From contig NZ_LKEG01000044.1 in the NCBI RefSeq assembly GCF_001645105.1, positions 62,001 through 126,000 on the forward strand: DNA of 64,000 nucleotides, in the 5' to 3' direction. The notes below the pieces were generated by a model. That model made no database searches. It was given only the letters and a program-made list of their open reading frames with translations, and was not told the origin of the DNA. A program made the position numbers and the translations under genes. Positions 1 to 8,012 of this stretch are shown piece after piece. How positions within the stretch are numbered: position 1 is the first letter of the stretch; each line of letters starts with the position of its first letter. Origin of the DNA: Pseudomonas marginalis. Its GTDB lineage: Bacteria > Pseudomonadota > Gammaproteobacteria > Pseudomonadales > Pseudomonadaceae.

Positions 1-616
1 ACAGGCCCAGCAGCCCCACCAGTTGCGCCGCATGCAGCGGGCGCGGCTGGTACCAGTACTGCGCCGCCAGGGTCAGGAAGCCGATCAGGAACATCGGGTA
101 CGACAGTTGGATCAGGCTCATCCAACTGCCATGCAGCGCCGGCCAGCGAATCTCCGCCAACCAGTTCAGCACCGCCTGGGGATAACTCTGCTCGAGCGCC
201 AAGGCCACACTGCCGATTGCCAGCAACACCGCGCCACGTGCGACGAAGTCACGGAACAGGTGCGTCTTCTCCTGCCACAGCGCGTAGATGCTGAACAACA
301 ACGGCAGCAGCAGGCAGCACAAGTGAAACACCACGGCCGCGTCTTCGCGCACGCGACCGTTGTCGCGATAGAAGTCGGTCTGGGTATCGAGCAGGAAGTA
401 GGCGATGTACACCGTGATCATCAGGAACAGTTCACGCTGACGGCGATACACCGCGCAGTACGAACCGCCGAGCAACAGCACCAAGGTCGGCAACACATTG
501 AACAGCGAGGTGAAGAAGACGTTGAGGTCCTTGACGTACGCAGCCGAAAGCCCAGCCAGCAAGAGCAGCAACGAAGGTAAAAAGTGACTGAACCGTAAAG
601 CGGACACGCGCGACAA
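1..616 (-). CDS. Polytopic membrane protein, N-terminal part only (possibly the sensor region of a diguanylate cyclase)
   Basis: An open frame of about 205 codons runs without a stop to the left window edge, so the C-terminus is missing. The start is taken as TTG at 616 (MSRVSALRF), with GGAG eight bases upstream; no ATG fits this frame. The visible part has about six hydrophobic segments, for example FLPSLLLLLAGLSAAYV, LFLMITVYIAYFLLD and LIQLSYPMFLIGFLTLAAQ. From memory, fluorescent pseudomonads have GGDEF proteins with a similar multi-pass N-terminus, but the catalytic domain would lie outside the window, so that function is inferred and not seen. Reading the rest of the gene would decide it. 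Confidence 0.6.
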   Translation of the reverse strand, partial: MSRVSALRFSHFLPSLLLLLAGLSAAYVKDLNVFFTSLFNVLPTLVLLLGGSYCAVYRRQRELFLMITVYIAYFLLDTQTDFYRDNGRVREDAAVVFHLCCLLLPLLFSIYALWQEKTHLFRDFVARGAVLLAIGSVALALEQSYPQAVLNWLAEIRWPALHGSWMSLIQLSYPMFLIGFLTLAAQYWYQPRPLHAAQLVGLLGL

Positions 617-766
617 GGGTAAAACTCCGACCCGCAAAAAAATGATGGCACTGTGCCTTTATGCGGACAGTTAAGCACAACCTGCCGAGCATGTATCACA
701 TTGCCATCACTGTAACGGCAGCGGGCGGCAATCCCTGAGCGCTGTACTGCGGTTTTTTATCGCCCA

Positions 767-800
767 CAAAAAAGCCGCCGCTCCGGGAAGGAGCGGCGGC
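767..800 (-). terminator. Rho-independent terminator of the acyl-CoA dehydrogenase gene
   Basis: On the minus strand an 11-bp perfect stem (GCCGCCGCTCC with GGAGCGGCGGC, five-base loop) is followed by six T residues. It lies 24 bases after the stop codon of the acyl-CoA dehydrogenase gene. Confidence 0.85.
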
Positions 801-823
801 TTAGGAAGTGAACCCGGTAAGGC

Positions 824-2629
824 TTAGTAAGCCAGGCCGAAGTCTTCTTCTTTCATGTCCATCAGGTTGTTGGCGCCCGACAGCATGGTGGCCACGTGAG
901 TGCGGGTACGCGGCAGGATGCGCTGGAAGTAGAAGCGCGCGGTCTGCAGCTTGGCGGTGTAGAACGCCTCTTCGGTAGTGCCGGCCGCCAGTTTTTCGGC
1001 TGCCAGGCGCGCCATGTCGGCCCAGAAGTAAGCCAGGCAGGCGTAACCGGAGTACATCAGGTAGTCCACCGAAGCGGCACCGACTTCTTCGCGGTCTTTC
1101 ATCGCGGCCATGCCGACCTTCATGGTCAACTCGCCCCACTCTTTGTTCAGTGCCGCCAGCGGTGTAACGAACTCTTTGACGGCTTCGTTACCTTCGTTGG
1201 CCTGGCAGAACTTGTGCACGATCTTGGTGAAGCCCTTGAGCGCTTCGCCTTGCGTCATCAGCACTTTACGGCCCAGCAGGTCCAGGGCCTGGATGCCGGT
1301 GGTGCCTTCGTACAGCATCGAAATGCGGCTGTCGCGAACGTTCTGCTCCATGCCCCACTCGGCGATAAAGCCGTGGCCGCCGTAGATCTGCACGCCGTGG
1401 TTGGCCGATTCAAAACCGACTTCGGTCATGAACGCCTTGGCGATCGGGGTCATGAAGGCCAGCAGGCCATCGGCTTGTTTCTTGGCTTCGTCGTCGGTGC
1501 CGTATTTGACGATGTCCACTTGCTTGGCGGTGAAGTACACCATCGCACGGTTGCCTTCGGCGAAGGCTTTCATGGTCAGCAGCATGCGGCGCACGTCGGG
1601 GTGCACGATGATCGGGTCAGCGGCTTTGTCCGGTGCTTTCGGGCCGGTCAGGGAGCGCATTTGCAGGCGATCACGCGCATATTTCAGGCCGCCCTGGAAG
1701 CCGATCTCGGCGTGGGACAGGCCTTGCAGCGCGGTGCCCAGGCGAGCGGTGTTCATAAAGGTGAACATGCAGTTCAGGCCTTTGTTCGCCGGGCCGATCA
1801 GGAAACCGGTGGCCGCGTCGAAGTTCATCACGCAGGTGGCGTTACCGTGGATGCCCATCTTGTGTTCCAGGGAACCACAGGTCACCGCGTTGCGCTCACC
1901 GATCGAGCCATCGGCGTTCGGCAGGAACTTCGGCACGATAAACAGCGAAATGCCTTTGGTGCCGGCCGGTGCGTCCGGCAGGCGGGCCAGTACGATGTGG
2001 ACGATGTTGTCGGCCATGTCGTGTTCACCGGCCGAGATGAAGATCTTGGTGCCGGAGACTTTGTAGGAACCGTCGGCCTGAGGCTCAGCCTTAGTGCGCA
2101 ACATGCCCAGGTCGGTGCCGCAGTGTGGCTCGGTCAGGCACATGGTGCCGGTCCATTCACCCGACACCAGTTTGGTCAGGTAAGCGGTTTGCTGCTCAGG
2201 GGTACCGTGCTCGGAAATGGTGTTCATCGCACCGTGGGACAGGCCCGGGTACATGCCCCACGACCAGTTGGCGGCGCCGACCATTTCACTGACTGCCAGA
2301 CCCAGGGATTCGGGCAGGCCTTGGCCGCCGTGCTCCACGTCGTGGGCCAGGCTTGGCCAGCCGCCTTCGACGAATTGTTTGTAGGCTTCTTTAAAACCCG
2401 TTGGGGTTTTAACGCCCGACTCACTCCAGGTACACCCTTCGATGTCGCCCACGCGGTTCAGCGGTGCCAGCACTTGCTCACAAAACTTGGCGCCTTCTTC
2501 AAGGATGGCGTCAACCATGTCCGGGGTAGCGTCCTGGCAAGCCGGCAGGCTCTGATAGTGCGCTTCATAGCCAAGCAGTTCGTCACGAACGAAGCGAATA
2601 TCACGCAAGGGGGCCTTGTAGTCAGGCAT
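824..2629 (-). CDS. Acyl-CoA dehydrogenase (FadE/DmdC-type, about 600 residues)
   Basis: This is an FAD-dependent acyl-CoA dehydrogenase of 601 residues, expected to introduce the trans-2 double bond in fatty acyl-CoA beta-oxidation. The order is N-terminal helical domain, middle beta domain with MCLTEPHCGTDLG (about 160-172), C-terminal helical domain with YEGTTGIQALDLLGRK (about 430-445), and a further C-terminal region that the long family members carry. Database annotation often calls this family 3-methylmercaptopropionyl-CoA dehydrogenase, but in Pseudomonas the PAO1 counterpart next to the bio operon (PA0506) is known as a long-chain acyl-CoA dehydrogenase, FadE1. The chain length preferred here cannot be read from sequence. 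The start is ATG at 2629, and a clear terminator follows the gene, so it is probably monocistronic. Confidence 0.92.
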   Translation of the reverse strand: MPDYKAPLRDIRFVRDELLGYEAHYQSLPACQDATPDMVDAILEEGAKFCEQVLAPLNRVGDIEGCTWSESGVKTPTGFKEAYKQFVEGGWPSLAHDVEHGGQGLPESLGLAVSEMVGAANWSWGMYPGLSHGAMNTISEHGTPEQQTAYLTKLVSGEWTGTMCLTEPHCGTDLGMLRTKAEPQADGSYKVSGTKIFISAGEHDMADNIVHIVLARLPDAPAGTKGISLFIVPKFLPNADGSIGERNAVTCGSLEHKMGIHGNATCVMNFDAATGFLIGPANKGLNCMFTFMNTARLGTALQGLSHAEIGFQGGLKYARDRLQMRSLTGPKAPDKAADPIIVHPDVRRMLLTMKAFAEGNRAMVYFTAKQVDIVKYGTDDEAKKQADGLLAFMTPIAKAFMTEVGFESANHGVQIYGGHGFIAEWGMEQNVRDSRISMLYEGTTGIQALDLLGRKVLMTQGEALKGFTKIVHKFCQANEGNEAVKEFVTPLAALNKEWGELTMKVGMAAMKDREEVGAASVDYLMYSGYACLAYFWADMARLAAEKLAAGTTEEAFYTAKLQTARFYFQRILPRTRTHVATMLSGANNLMDMKEEDFGLAY

Positions 2630-2848
2630 AGCGATAAACCTCTACTGATGTATCTGGAATGAACAACCGCTTGGAATTGTGCTGTGGCGGTCAAACAGGT
2701 GTTTGAAACATACGTTTACCACCTGGGGATGTCAAGCGTCGTCCGGACGCCGTTTGTCATGACGCAGATCAACGGCGCGCACGGCAACGCTTGCGGCAAG
2801 ACGCCACAAGACTGCGGGAGTGTAGAAGTGCAGAAGTACGACACACAT

Positions 2849-2950
2849 AAAAAATGTGGGAGGGGGCTTGCCCCCCGATAACGGTGTGTCAGCCATACAG
2901 ACGTTGGCTGATCCATCACTATCGGGGGCAAGCCCCCTCCCACATTTTTT
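2849..2950. repeat. REPIN, family A: two inverted GTGGGAGGGGGCTTGCC palindromes
   Basis: Two REP copies face each other (2855-2880 and 2919-2945) about 38 bases apart, and A/T runs extend the symmetry at both ends. This is the REP-doublet (REPIN) arrangement known in P. fluorescens. It fills part of the 333-base gene-free gap between the acyl-CoA dehydrogenase and the small rod-like gene. The remaining 2630-2848 should hold the dehydrogenase promoter, but no clear -10/-35 pair was found there. Confidence 0.9.
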
Positions 2951-2962
2951 AGCGCCAGCAGA

Positions 2963-3244
2963 TCAGGCGTAGGTGTCGATCAACGTGCCGAGCATTTCAT
3001 CCGAGGCCTTGGCGACTTTCACGCCCAGTTCCACCTGAAATTTGCCTTGGGCCATTTCGACCATGTTGCTGGCCGAGTTGGAAGGCTGTGCACGGTCGTT
3101 GGCGCGCAGACGGTCAACTTGCGCATCCGACGGCTGGGTAGTCGCGGCGCTGGCGATCTTGCCGGCGGCCTGGTCGACACGGCTCTGCCCGGTCTGAATG
3201 GTGCTCAGGCCCGAGTAAAACGCGCTGCTGCCAGAGATGTCCAT
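2963..3244 (-). CDS. Small flagellar-rod-like conserved protein of unknown role
   Basis: This 93-residue protein sits between bioD and the acyl-CoA dehydrogenase, the position of PA0505 in PAO1. The N-terminus (DISGSSAFYSGLSTIQTGQ) and the C-terminus (MVEMAQGKFQVELGVKVAKA, then a LIDTYA tail) resemble the paired terminal helices of flagellar rod and hook-associated proteins such as FlgC. The middle is polar and rich in Ser, Ala and Gln, and there is no signal peptide. It may be a free-standing relative of the axial protein family, but no flagellar genes lie nearby. Similar short proteins have been given unrelated names by automated transfer, so no function is assigned. Confidence 0.7.
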   Translation of the reverse strand: MDISGSSAFYSGLSTIQTGQSRVDQAAGKIASAATTQPSDAQVDRLRANDRAQPSNSASNMVEMAQGKFQVELGVKVAKASDEMLGTLIDTYA

Positions 3245-3350
3245 GGCGTAAACCTGTCTTTAGAGAATCGTGAAGTTGAATTGAAGCAGATATCCCGGTA
3301 AAGGGCCCGTCAAAAACACTAATGGCATAATGCCTTAGCGATAGCCAAAA

Positions 3351-4031
3351 TCAGTCAAGCAGGTCCAACTGCAAGTATTCAGCAACCGCTTCGGCCCCGG
3401 CGTGCTTGAGTTTGGGCACACGCCCCAGGCACGGCGCAGGCAGCCGCTCGGCCAGGGTGGCGAGGTTCTCTTCCAGACGAGAGGTCTTGGGGTCGATGAT
3501 ATTCGCCACCCAACCCGCCAGCGGCAAACCGTCCCGGGCGATGGCCTCGGCAGTGAGCAAGGCATGGCTGATGCACCCCAGGCGCACGCCCACTACTAGG
3601 ATCACCGGCAGTTTGAGCGCCATGGCCAGGTCCGACAGATTGTCCTGATCAGCCAACGGCACGCGCCAGCCGCCAGCGCCCTCGATCAAGGTGAAATCCG
3701 CTTGCCTTGCCAGAATCTGCTGCATGGGCTTGAGCAAGGATTGCACCGTGAGCGAGACACCCGCCTCCCGCGCCGCCAGATGAGGCGCGATGGCCGGCTC
3801 AAATGCCACCGGGTTGACCTCGGCATAGGTCAGCGGCAATGAGCACTCGGCCAACAGCGCCAGGGCATCGGCGTTGCGCAAGCCTTTGGGCGTGACCTGG
3901 CAGCCGGACGCCACCGGTTTGCCGGCAGCGGTGCTTTTGCCGGCTTGCCGCGCCGCATGCAACAGCCCGGCGGCGATGGTGGTCTTGCCGACATCGGTGT
4001 CGGTACCGGTGATGAAGTAAGCGGTACTCAT
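3351..4031 (-). CDS. bioD: Dethiobiotin synthetase
   Basis: BioD (226 residues) closes the ureido ring of dethiobiotin from 7,8-diaminopelargonate, CO2 and ATP in the cytoplasm. The P-loop GTDTDVGKTTIAAGLL is at about 8-23, the second conserved segment IEGAGGWRVPL at about 117-127, and the length is normal for the family. Its start ATGA overlaps the bioC stop by four bases, so the two are translationally coupled as the last genes of bioBFHCD. The aminotransferase BioA is not in this cluster and must be encoded elsewhere, as in other pseudomonads. Confidence 0.96.
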   Translation of the reverse strand: MSTAYFITGTDTDVGKTTIAAGLLHAARQAGKSTAAGKPVASGCQVTPKGLRNADALALLAECSLPLTYAEVNPVAFEPAIAPHLAAREAGVSLTVQSLLKPMQQILARQADFTLIEGAGGWRVPLADQDNLSDLAMALKLPVILVVGVRLGCISHALLTAEAIARDGLPLAGWVANIIDPKTSRLEENLATLAERLPAPCLGRVPKLKHAGAEAVAEYLQLDLLD

Positions 4032-4840
4032 AGAGGTTTCTCCAGCACGGCATACACCACTTGGTAAGTCGCCGGCAGGCCTTGGGCCTGGCGGAACCGC
4101 TCATACGCTTGCACCAGTGCAACAATCCGCGCGCGCCCCGTCAACCCTCCCGGCCGGCCGGGGTTGAGGTTATGCGCGCCCAACGCCTTCAATTCGTGGG
4201 TCAGGCTGCGTACATCCGGGTAATGCAGCACATGGGGACGGCGCTCCAGGCTGACCAGTCGCAGGCCGCTGGCCGCGCACAGTTGCTGATAAGCCTCGAA
4301 GGTGCGAAAGCGATTGACGTGTACCAGACCATCCGCTGCGCGCCAGCTTTCGCGCAGCTCTTCCAGGGTGCCCACGCACAGACTGGCGAACGCCAGTACA
4401 CCGCCCGGCTGCAACACGCGATAGGCCTCGCTGAGTACCGCCTCGAAGTTCGCGCACCATTGCACCGCGAGGCTGGAGAAGATCAGCCCCAGGCTTTCAG
4501 CCTTGAGCGGCAAGCGTTCGGCATCCCCCGCGATGAAGTGATGCGCCCCCCCCAACGGGCGGGCGTGGTTAAGCATGCCCTCAGCAATATCCAGCGCGAC
4601 GCCTTGGCTGGCGGGTAACCGTTCGGCCAGCATGCGGCTGAAATACCCGGTGCCGCAGCCCATGTCCAGCCAGCGCTGTGGCGCGGTGCCCGCCGGCAAG
4701 CGCGCCAGCAACTGGCTGCCCACCGCCCGCTGCAACTCGGCGACGCTGTCGTAGCTGGCGGCTGCACGGGAAAAGGAGGCCGCCACCTGGCGCTTGTCCG
4801 GCAAGGCACCCGGCAGCGGGGCGTGGGATAAATCAGTCAT
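4028..4840 (-). CDS. bioC: Malonyl-[acyl-carrier-protein] O-methyltransferase
   Basis: BioC (270 residues from the chosen start) methylates malonyl-ACP with SAM so that the fatty acid synthesis machinery can extend it to pimeloyl-ACP methyl ester. Motif I of class I methyltransferases, LDMGCGTGYFSRML, is at about 58-71, and IFSSLAVQWC at about 120-130 follows the usual fold. The start MTDLSHAP at 4840 was chosen because it overlaps the bioH stop by eight bases; ATGs at 4846 and 4852 in the same frame are alternatives, and a longer in-frame extension further upstream lies inside bioH and is not credible. The 3' end overlaps the start of bioD. Confidence 0.94.
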   Translation of the reverse strand: MTDLSHAPLPGALPDKRQVAASFSRAAASYDSVAELQRAVGSQLLARLPAGTAPQRWLDMGCGTGYFSRMLAERLPASQGVALDIAEGMLNHARPLGGAHHFIAGDAERLPLKAESLGLIFSSLAVQWCANFEAVLSEAYRVLQPGGVLAFASLCVGTLEELRESWRAADGLVHVNRFRTFEAYQQLCAASGLRLVSLERRPHVLHYPDVRSLTHELKALGAHNLNPGRPGGLTGRARIVALVQAYERFRQAQGLPATYQVVYAVLEKPL

Positions 4841-5564
4841 CGACATACTCATGCAAAAAAGCCTGGATCGCCCCCGCCACACCGTGGGGGTCTTCCAGAA
4901 GAAAAGCGTGGCCGGCCTGTTCAATCAGGCCGATTTCAACATCGGGCAGCAGCGCCAACAGGTCGCTGGCGGCTTCGGCGGGCACCAACCCGTCCAGCCC
5001 GGCGAACAGGTGCAACTGCGGGCCGCGATAGGCCAGCAAGGCCTCGCGGGTGTCGAGTTGGGCGAGCAGTTCAAGCCCAGGCATCAATACGCTCGACGGC
5101 GTATTCGGTGCACCGCTGACCAGTAGCCGCGACAGCCCGCGTGGGTCTTCGGCGCCCTTGGCGCACAACAGGCCGAAACGTTTGAGGGTGACTTGGGAGT
5201 CGGCATGGCAGCCGGCGAGAAACGCGTCGAATGTTTCAGCGGGCATCGCGCTCGGCCAACCGTCGTGGGCGACAAAACACGGGTTGCTCGCCAAGGTCAG
5301 CAGCCCGCAGCAGCGTTCGCCGCGCCGCGCCGCCAGCTCCGACGCCAGCATGCCACCCAGGGACCAACCGCCCAGCCAGGCGTTATCCGGCAAGGTGGCG
5401 TCGAGCTCATCGAGCCACTCATTCAGGTCGCTGGAACCCAACGCCGGCAACGGCTCGATATGCACCTGCAGGTGCGCATCCAGACCTTGCAAGGCAGCGG
5501 CCAACGGTTCCAGCGGCGATACGCCGAGGCCCCAGCCGGGCAGCAATACCAATCGATCACGCAT
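4833..5564 (-). CDS. bioH: Pimeloyl-ACP methyl ester carboxylesterase
   Basis: BioH (243 residues) is the alpha/beta hydrolase that removes the methyl group from pimeloyl-ACP methyl ester and so ends the modified fatty acid cycle. The oxyanion region LLPGWGLG is at about 7-14, the nucleophile elbow GGWSLGG has Ser68, an Asp is in the GLDGLVP segment, and the catalytic His is in QAGHAFLLED near the C-terminus. It overlaps bioF upstream and bioC downstream by eight bases each, consistent with tight translational coupling. The length is slightly short of the E. coli enzyme but all parts of the triad are present. Confidence 0.94.
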   Translation of the reverse strand: MRDRLVLLPGWGLGVSPLEPLAAALQGLDAHLQVHIEPLPALGSSDLNEWLDELDATLPDNAWLGGWSLGGMLASELAARRGERCCGLLTLASNPCFVAHDGWPSAMPAETFDAFLAGCHADSQVTLKRFGLLCAKGAEDPRGLSRLLVSGAPNTPSSVLMPGLELLAQLDTREALLAYRGPQLHLFAGLDGLVPAEAASDLLALLPDVEIGLIEQAGHAFLLEDPHGVAGAIQAFLHEYVDD

Positions 5565-6738
5565 GGTCGGGTTCCGAACTGCCTAACAGGCGAAAACACG
5601 CTTCCAACGCATTTAACAATAGCTGCACCTGCGCCGCGCTGTGGGCCGCCGTCAGTGTCACGCGTAAACGCGCGCTGCCGGCGGGCACGGTGGGTGGGCG
5701 GATCGCCGTCACCATCAGGCCGCGCTCGCGCAGCATCTGCGACAGGCGCACGGCCTTGGCGCTGTCGCCGATCAGGATCGGTTGGATCGGCGTGAAGCTG
5801 TCCATCAGGTCCAGGCCCAGCTGCTCGGCGCCCGAGCGGAACTGGCGGATCAACCCGTTGAGGTGCTCACGCCGCCAATGTTCGGTGCGCAACAGTTCCA
5901 GGCTTTTCAAAGTGGCGCACGCCAGGGCGGGCGGTTGGCTGGTGGTATAGATGTACGGGCGGGCGAACTGGATCAGGCTTTCGATCAGGTCTTCACTGCC
6001 GGCTACAAAGGCCCCCGCCGTGCCGAACGCCTTGCCGAGGGTGCCGACCAGCACCGGCACGTCGTCCTGGCTCAGGCCGAAATGCTCGACGATCCCGCCG
6101 CCGTTGGCGCCCAACGGGCCGAAGCCGTGAGCGTCATCCACCATCAACCAGGCACCTTTGGCCTTGGTTTCACGGGCGAGTGCGGGCAGGTCTGCCAGGT
6201 CGCCGTCCATGCTGAACACGCCATCGGTGACCACCAGGGTATTGCCGGTGGCTTTCTCCAGGCGCTTGGCCAGGCTGTCAGCATCGTTGTGCAAGTAACG
6301 GTTGAAACGCGCACCGGAGAGCAGGCCCGCATCCAGCAGCGAGGCATGGTTGAGGCGGTCTTCCAGCACCGTATCGCCCTGCCCCACCAACGCCGTGACT
6401 GCGCCGAGGTTGGCCATGTAGCCGGTGGTAAACAGCAGCGCGCGCGGGCGACCGGTAAGGTCCGCCAGGGCTTCTTCTAACTCATGGTGCGGCGTGGCAT
6501 GCCCGACCACCAAGTGCGAAGCGCCGCCGCCCACGCCCCAACGGGACGCACCGGCGCGCCAGGCTTCGATCACTTGCGGGTGATTGGCCAGGCCGAGGTA
6601 ATCGTTGTTGCAGAACGCCAGCAACGGCTGGCCGTCCACCACCACTTCCGGGCCTTGGGGGCTGTCCAGCAGCGGGCGCTGGCGATAAAGGTGTTCGGCA
6701 CGGCGGGCAGCGAGGCGCGCGGCGAGATCGAAAGACAT
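5557..6738 (-). CDS. bioF: 8-amino-7-oxononanoate synthase
   Basis: BioF (393 residues) is a PLP enzyme of the alpha-oxoamine synthase family that condenses pimeloyl-ACP/CoA with L-alanine. The visible motifs are FCNNDYLGLANHP (about 42-54), VVTDGVFSMDGD, MVDDAHGFGPLG with the cofactor-contacting Asp and His, and GTLGKAFGTAG with the PLP lysine (about 240). The start MSFDLAARL at 6738 was chosen over an in-frame extension to 6852, because GAGG lies five bases upstream and the family begins here. It is the second gene of the bio operon, separated from bioB by 114 bases that contain a single REP palindrome. Confidence 0.95.
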   Translation of the reverse strand: MSFDLAARLAARRAEHLYRQRPLLDSPQGPEVVVDGQPLLAFCNNDYLGLANHPQVIEAWRAGASRWGVGGGASHLVVGHATPHHELEEALADLTGRPRALLFTTGYMANLGAVTALVGQGDTVLEDRLNHASLLDAGLLSGARFNRYLHNDADSLAKRLEKATGNTLVVTDGVFSMDGDLADLPALARETKAKGAWLMVDDAHGFGPLGANGGGIVEHFGLSQDDVPVLVGTLGKAFGTAGAFVAGSEDLIESLIQFARPYIYTTSQPPALACATLKSLELLRTEHWRREHLNGLIRQFRSGAEQLGLDLMDSFTPIQPILIGDSAKAVRLSQMLRERGLMVTAIRPPTVPAGSARLRVTLTAAHSAAQVQLLLNALEACFRLLGSSEPDHA

Positions 6739-6791
6739 GCAGGCCTCGGTTAAGCAGGATGTACGCGCTAAAGAATGGGGCAGGGAGCTGA

Positions 6792-6819
6792 TGTGGGAGG
6801 GGGATTGCCCCCTCCCACA
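6792..6819. repeat. Single family A REP palindrome between bioB and bioF
   Basis: A compact palindrome (TGTGGGAGGGGG, ATT, GCCCCCTCCCACA with slight asymmetry) lies in the bioB-bioF gap. It is one REP core folded on itself, not a doublet. Within the operon such a hairpin could affect mRNA stability; this is inferred. Confidence 0.75.
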
Positions 6820-6852
6820 CACGTCATTTCCCACAGTGGGGTGGCATTTCAA

Positions 6853-7908
6853 TCAAACGGCGGCGTTGTAAAACTGCTCGCTGCTCTTCTGCTCCACCAA
6901 TGCCTGCTCGATCGCCGCCTGATGCACCTCATCGGCGTGCTCTTCGCGCGCTTCCGGCAGGATGCCCAGCCGCGAGAACAGTTGCATGTCCTTGTCGGCC
7001 TGCGGGTTGGCGGTCGTCAGCAACTTGTCGCCGTAGAAAATCGAGTTGGCACCGGCAAAAAACGCCAGGGCCTGCATCTGCTCGTTCATCGCTTCACGGC
7101 CAGCCGACAGCCGTACGTGGGACTGCGGCATCAGGATGCGCGCCACGGCGAGCATGCGGATGAAGTCGAACGGGTCGATGTCTTCGGCGTTTTCCAGCGG
7201 CGTACCGGCGACTTTCACCAGCATGTTGATCGGCACCGATTCCGGATGCTCCGGCAGGTTAGCCAGCTGGATCAGCAGGTTGGCGCGGTCGTCGAGGGAC
7301 TCGCCCATGCCGAGGATACCGCCGGAGCAGATCTTCATCCCCGAATCACGCACGTAGGCCAGGGTTTGCAGGCGCTCGCCGTAGGTGCGGGTGGTGATGA
7401 TGCTGCCGTAGAACTCCGGCGAGGTATCGAGGTTGTGGTTGTAGTAGTCGAGGCCGGCCTGGGCCAGGGCTTCGGTCTGGTCCTGGTCGAGACGGCCGAG
7501 GGTCATGCAGGTTTCCAGGCCCATGGCTTTTACGCCTTTGACCATCTGCAGCACGTAGGGCATGTCTTTGGCCGACGGGTGCTTCCAGGCAGCGCCCATG
7601 CAGAAACGGGTCGACCCGATGGCTTTGGCGCGGGCGGCCTCTTCGAGGACCTTCTGCACCTCCATCAGCTTCTCTTTTTCCAGACCCGTGTTGTAGTGGC
7701 CCGACTGCGGACAATATTTGCAATCTTCCGGGCAGGCGCCGGTTTTGATCGAGAGCAGCGTCGACACTTGCACACGGTTGGCGTCGAAATGCGCGCGGTG
7801 CAAGGTCTGCGCCTGGAACAGCAGGTCATTGAAGGGCTGCACGAACAGCGCTTTGACTTCGGCGAGGGACCAATCGTGACGCAAGGTGGCGGTGGTGCTG
7901 GCGCTCAT
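6853..7908 (-). CDS. bioB: Biotin synthase (radical SAM)
   Basis: BioB (351 residues) inserts sulfur into dethiobiotin. It carries the radical-SAM motif with Cys59, Cys63 and Cys66 in GACPEDCKYCPQSG, which binds the 4Fe-4S cluster. Conserved segments around the second (auxiliary) cluster site include RFCMGAAWK (about 97-105), ETCMTLG (about 132-138) and VRLSAGREAM (about 256-265). It is the first gene of the leftward operon bioBFHCD. Its promoter lies in the gap to the divergent comF gene, where a candidate BirA operator overlaps a perfect TTGACA. The start ATG at 7908 follows GGAAT a few bases upstream. Confidence 0.97.
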   Translation of the reverse strand: MSASTTATLRHDWSLAEVKALFVQPFNDLLFQAQTLHRAHFDANRVQVSTLLSIKTGACPEDCKYCPQSGHYNTGLEKEKLMEVQKVLEEAARAKAIGSTRFCMGAAWKHPSAKDMPYVLQMVKGVKAMGLETCMTLGRLDQDQTEALAQAGLDYYNHNLDTSPEFYGSIITTRTYGERLQTLAYVRDSGMKICSGGILGMGESLDDRANLLIQLANLPEHPESVPINMLVKVAGTPLENAEDIDPFDFIRMLAVARILMPQSHVRLSAGREAMNEQMQALAFFAGANSIFYGDKLLTTANPQADKDMQLFSRLGILPEAREEHADEVHQAAIEQALVEQKSSEQFYNAAV

Positions 7909-7983
7909 GGGCGATTCCTTGATTATGCTTTGGCAAGCGCTGCGGGAAGGGCAATACCCACAGGCACGACACGGATGCTCGGC

Positions 7984-8012
7984 ATATTTAAGGAAGATTC
8001 ATGCACTGTCAA
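7984..8012 (-). promoter_or_regulatory. Candidate sigma-70 promoter of the bioBFHCD operon
   Basis: Reading leftward, TTGACA at 8012-8007 is followed after 17 bases by AAATAT at 7989-7984, about 75 bases before the bioB start. The -35 is perfect and the -10 is weak (three of six). It is the best promoter candidate in the bioB-comF gap. Confidence 0.5.

Noticed and set aside
896..2662. A plus-strand open frame of about 588 codons.
   Set aside because: It is the antisense shadow of the acyl-CoA dehydrogenase gene.
4841..4924. In-frame N-terminal extension of bioC beyond MTDLSHAP.
   Set aside because: It lies inside bioH and has no similarity to BioC; the overlap start at 4840 matches the family and the coupling pattern.
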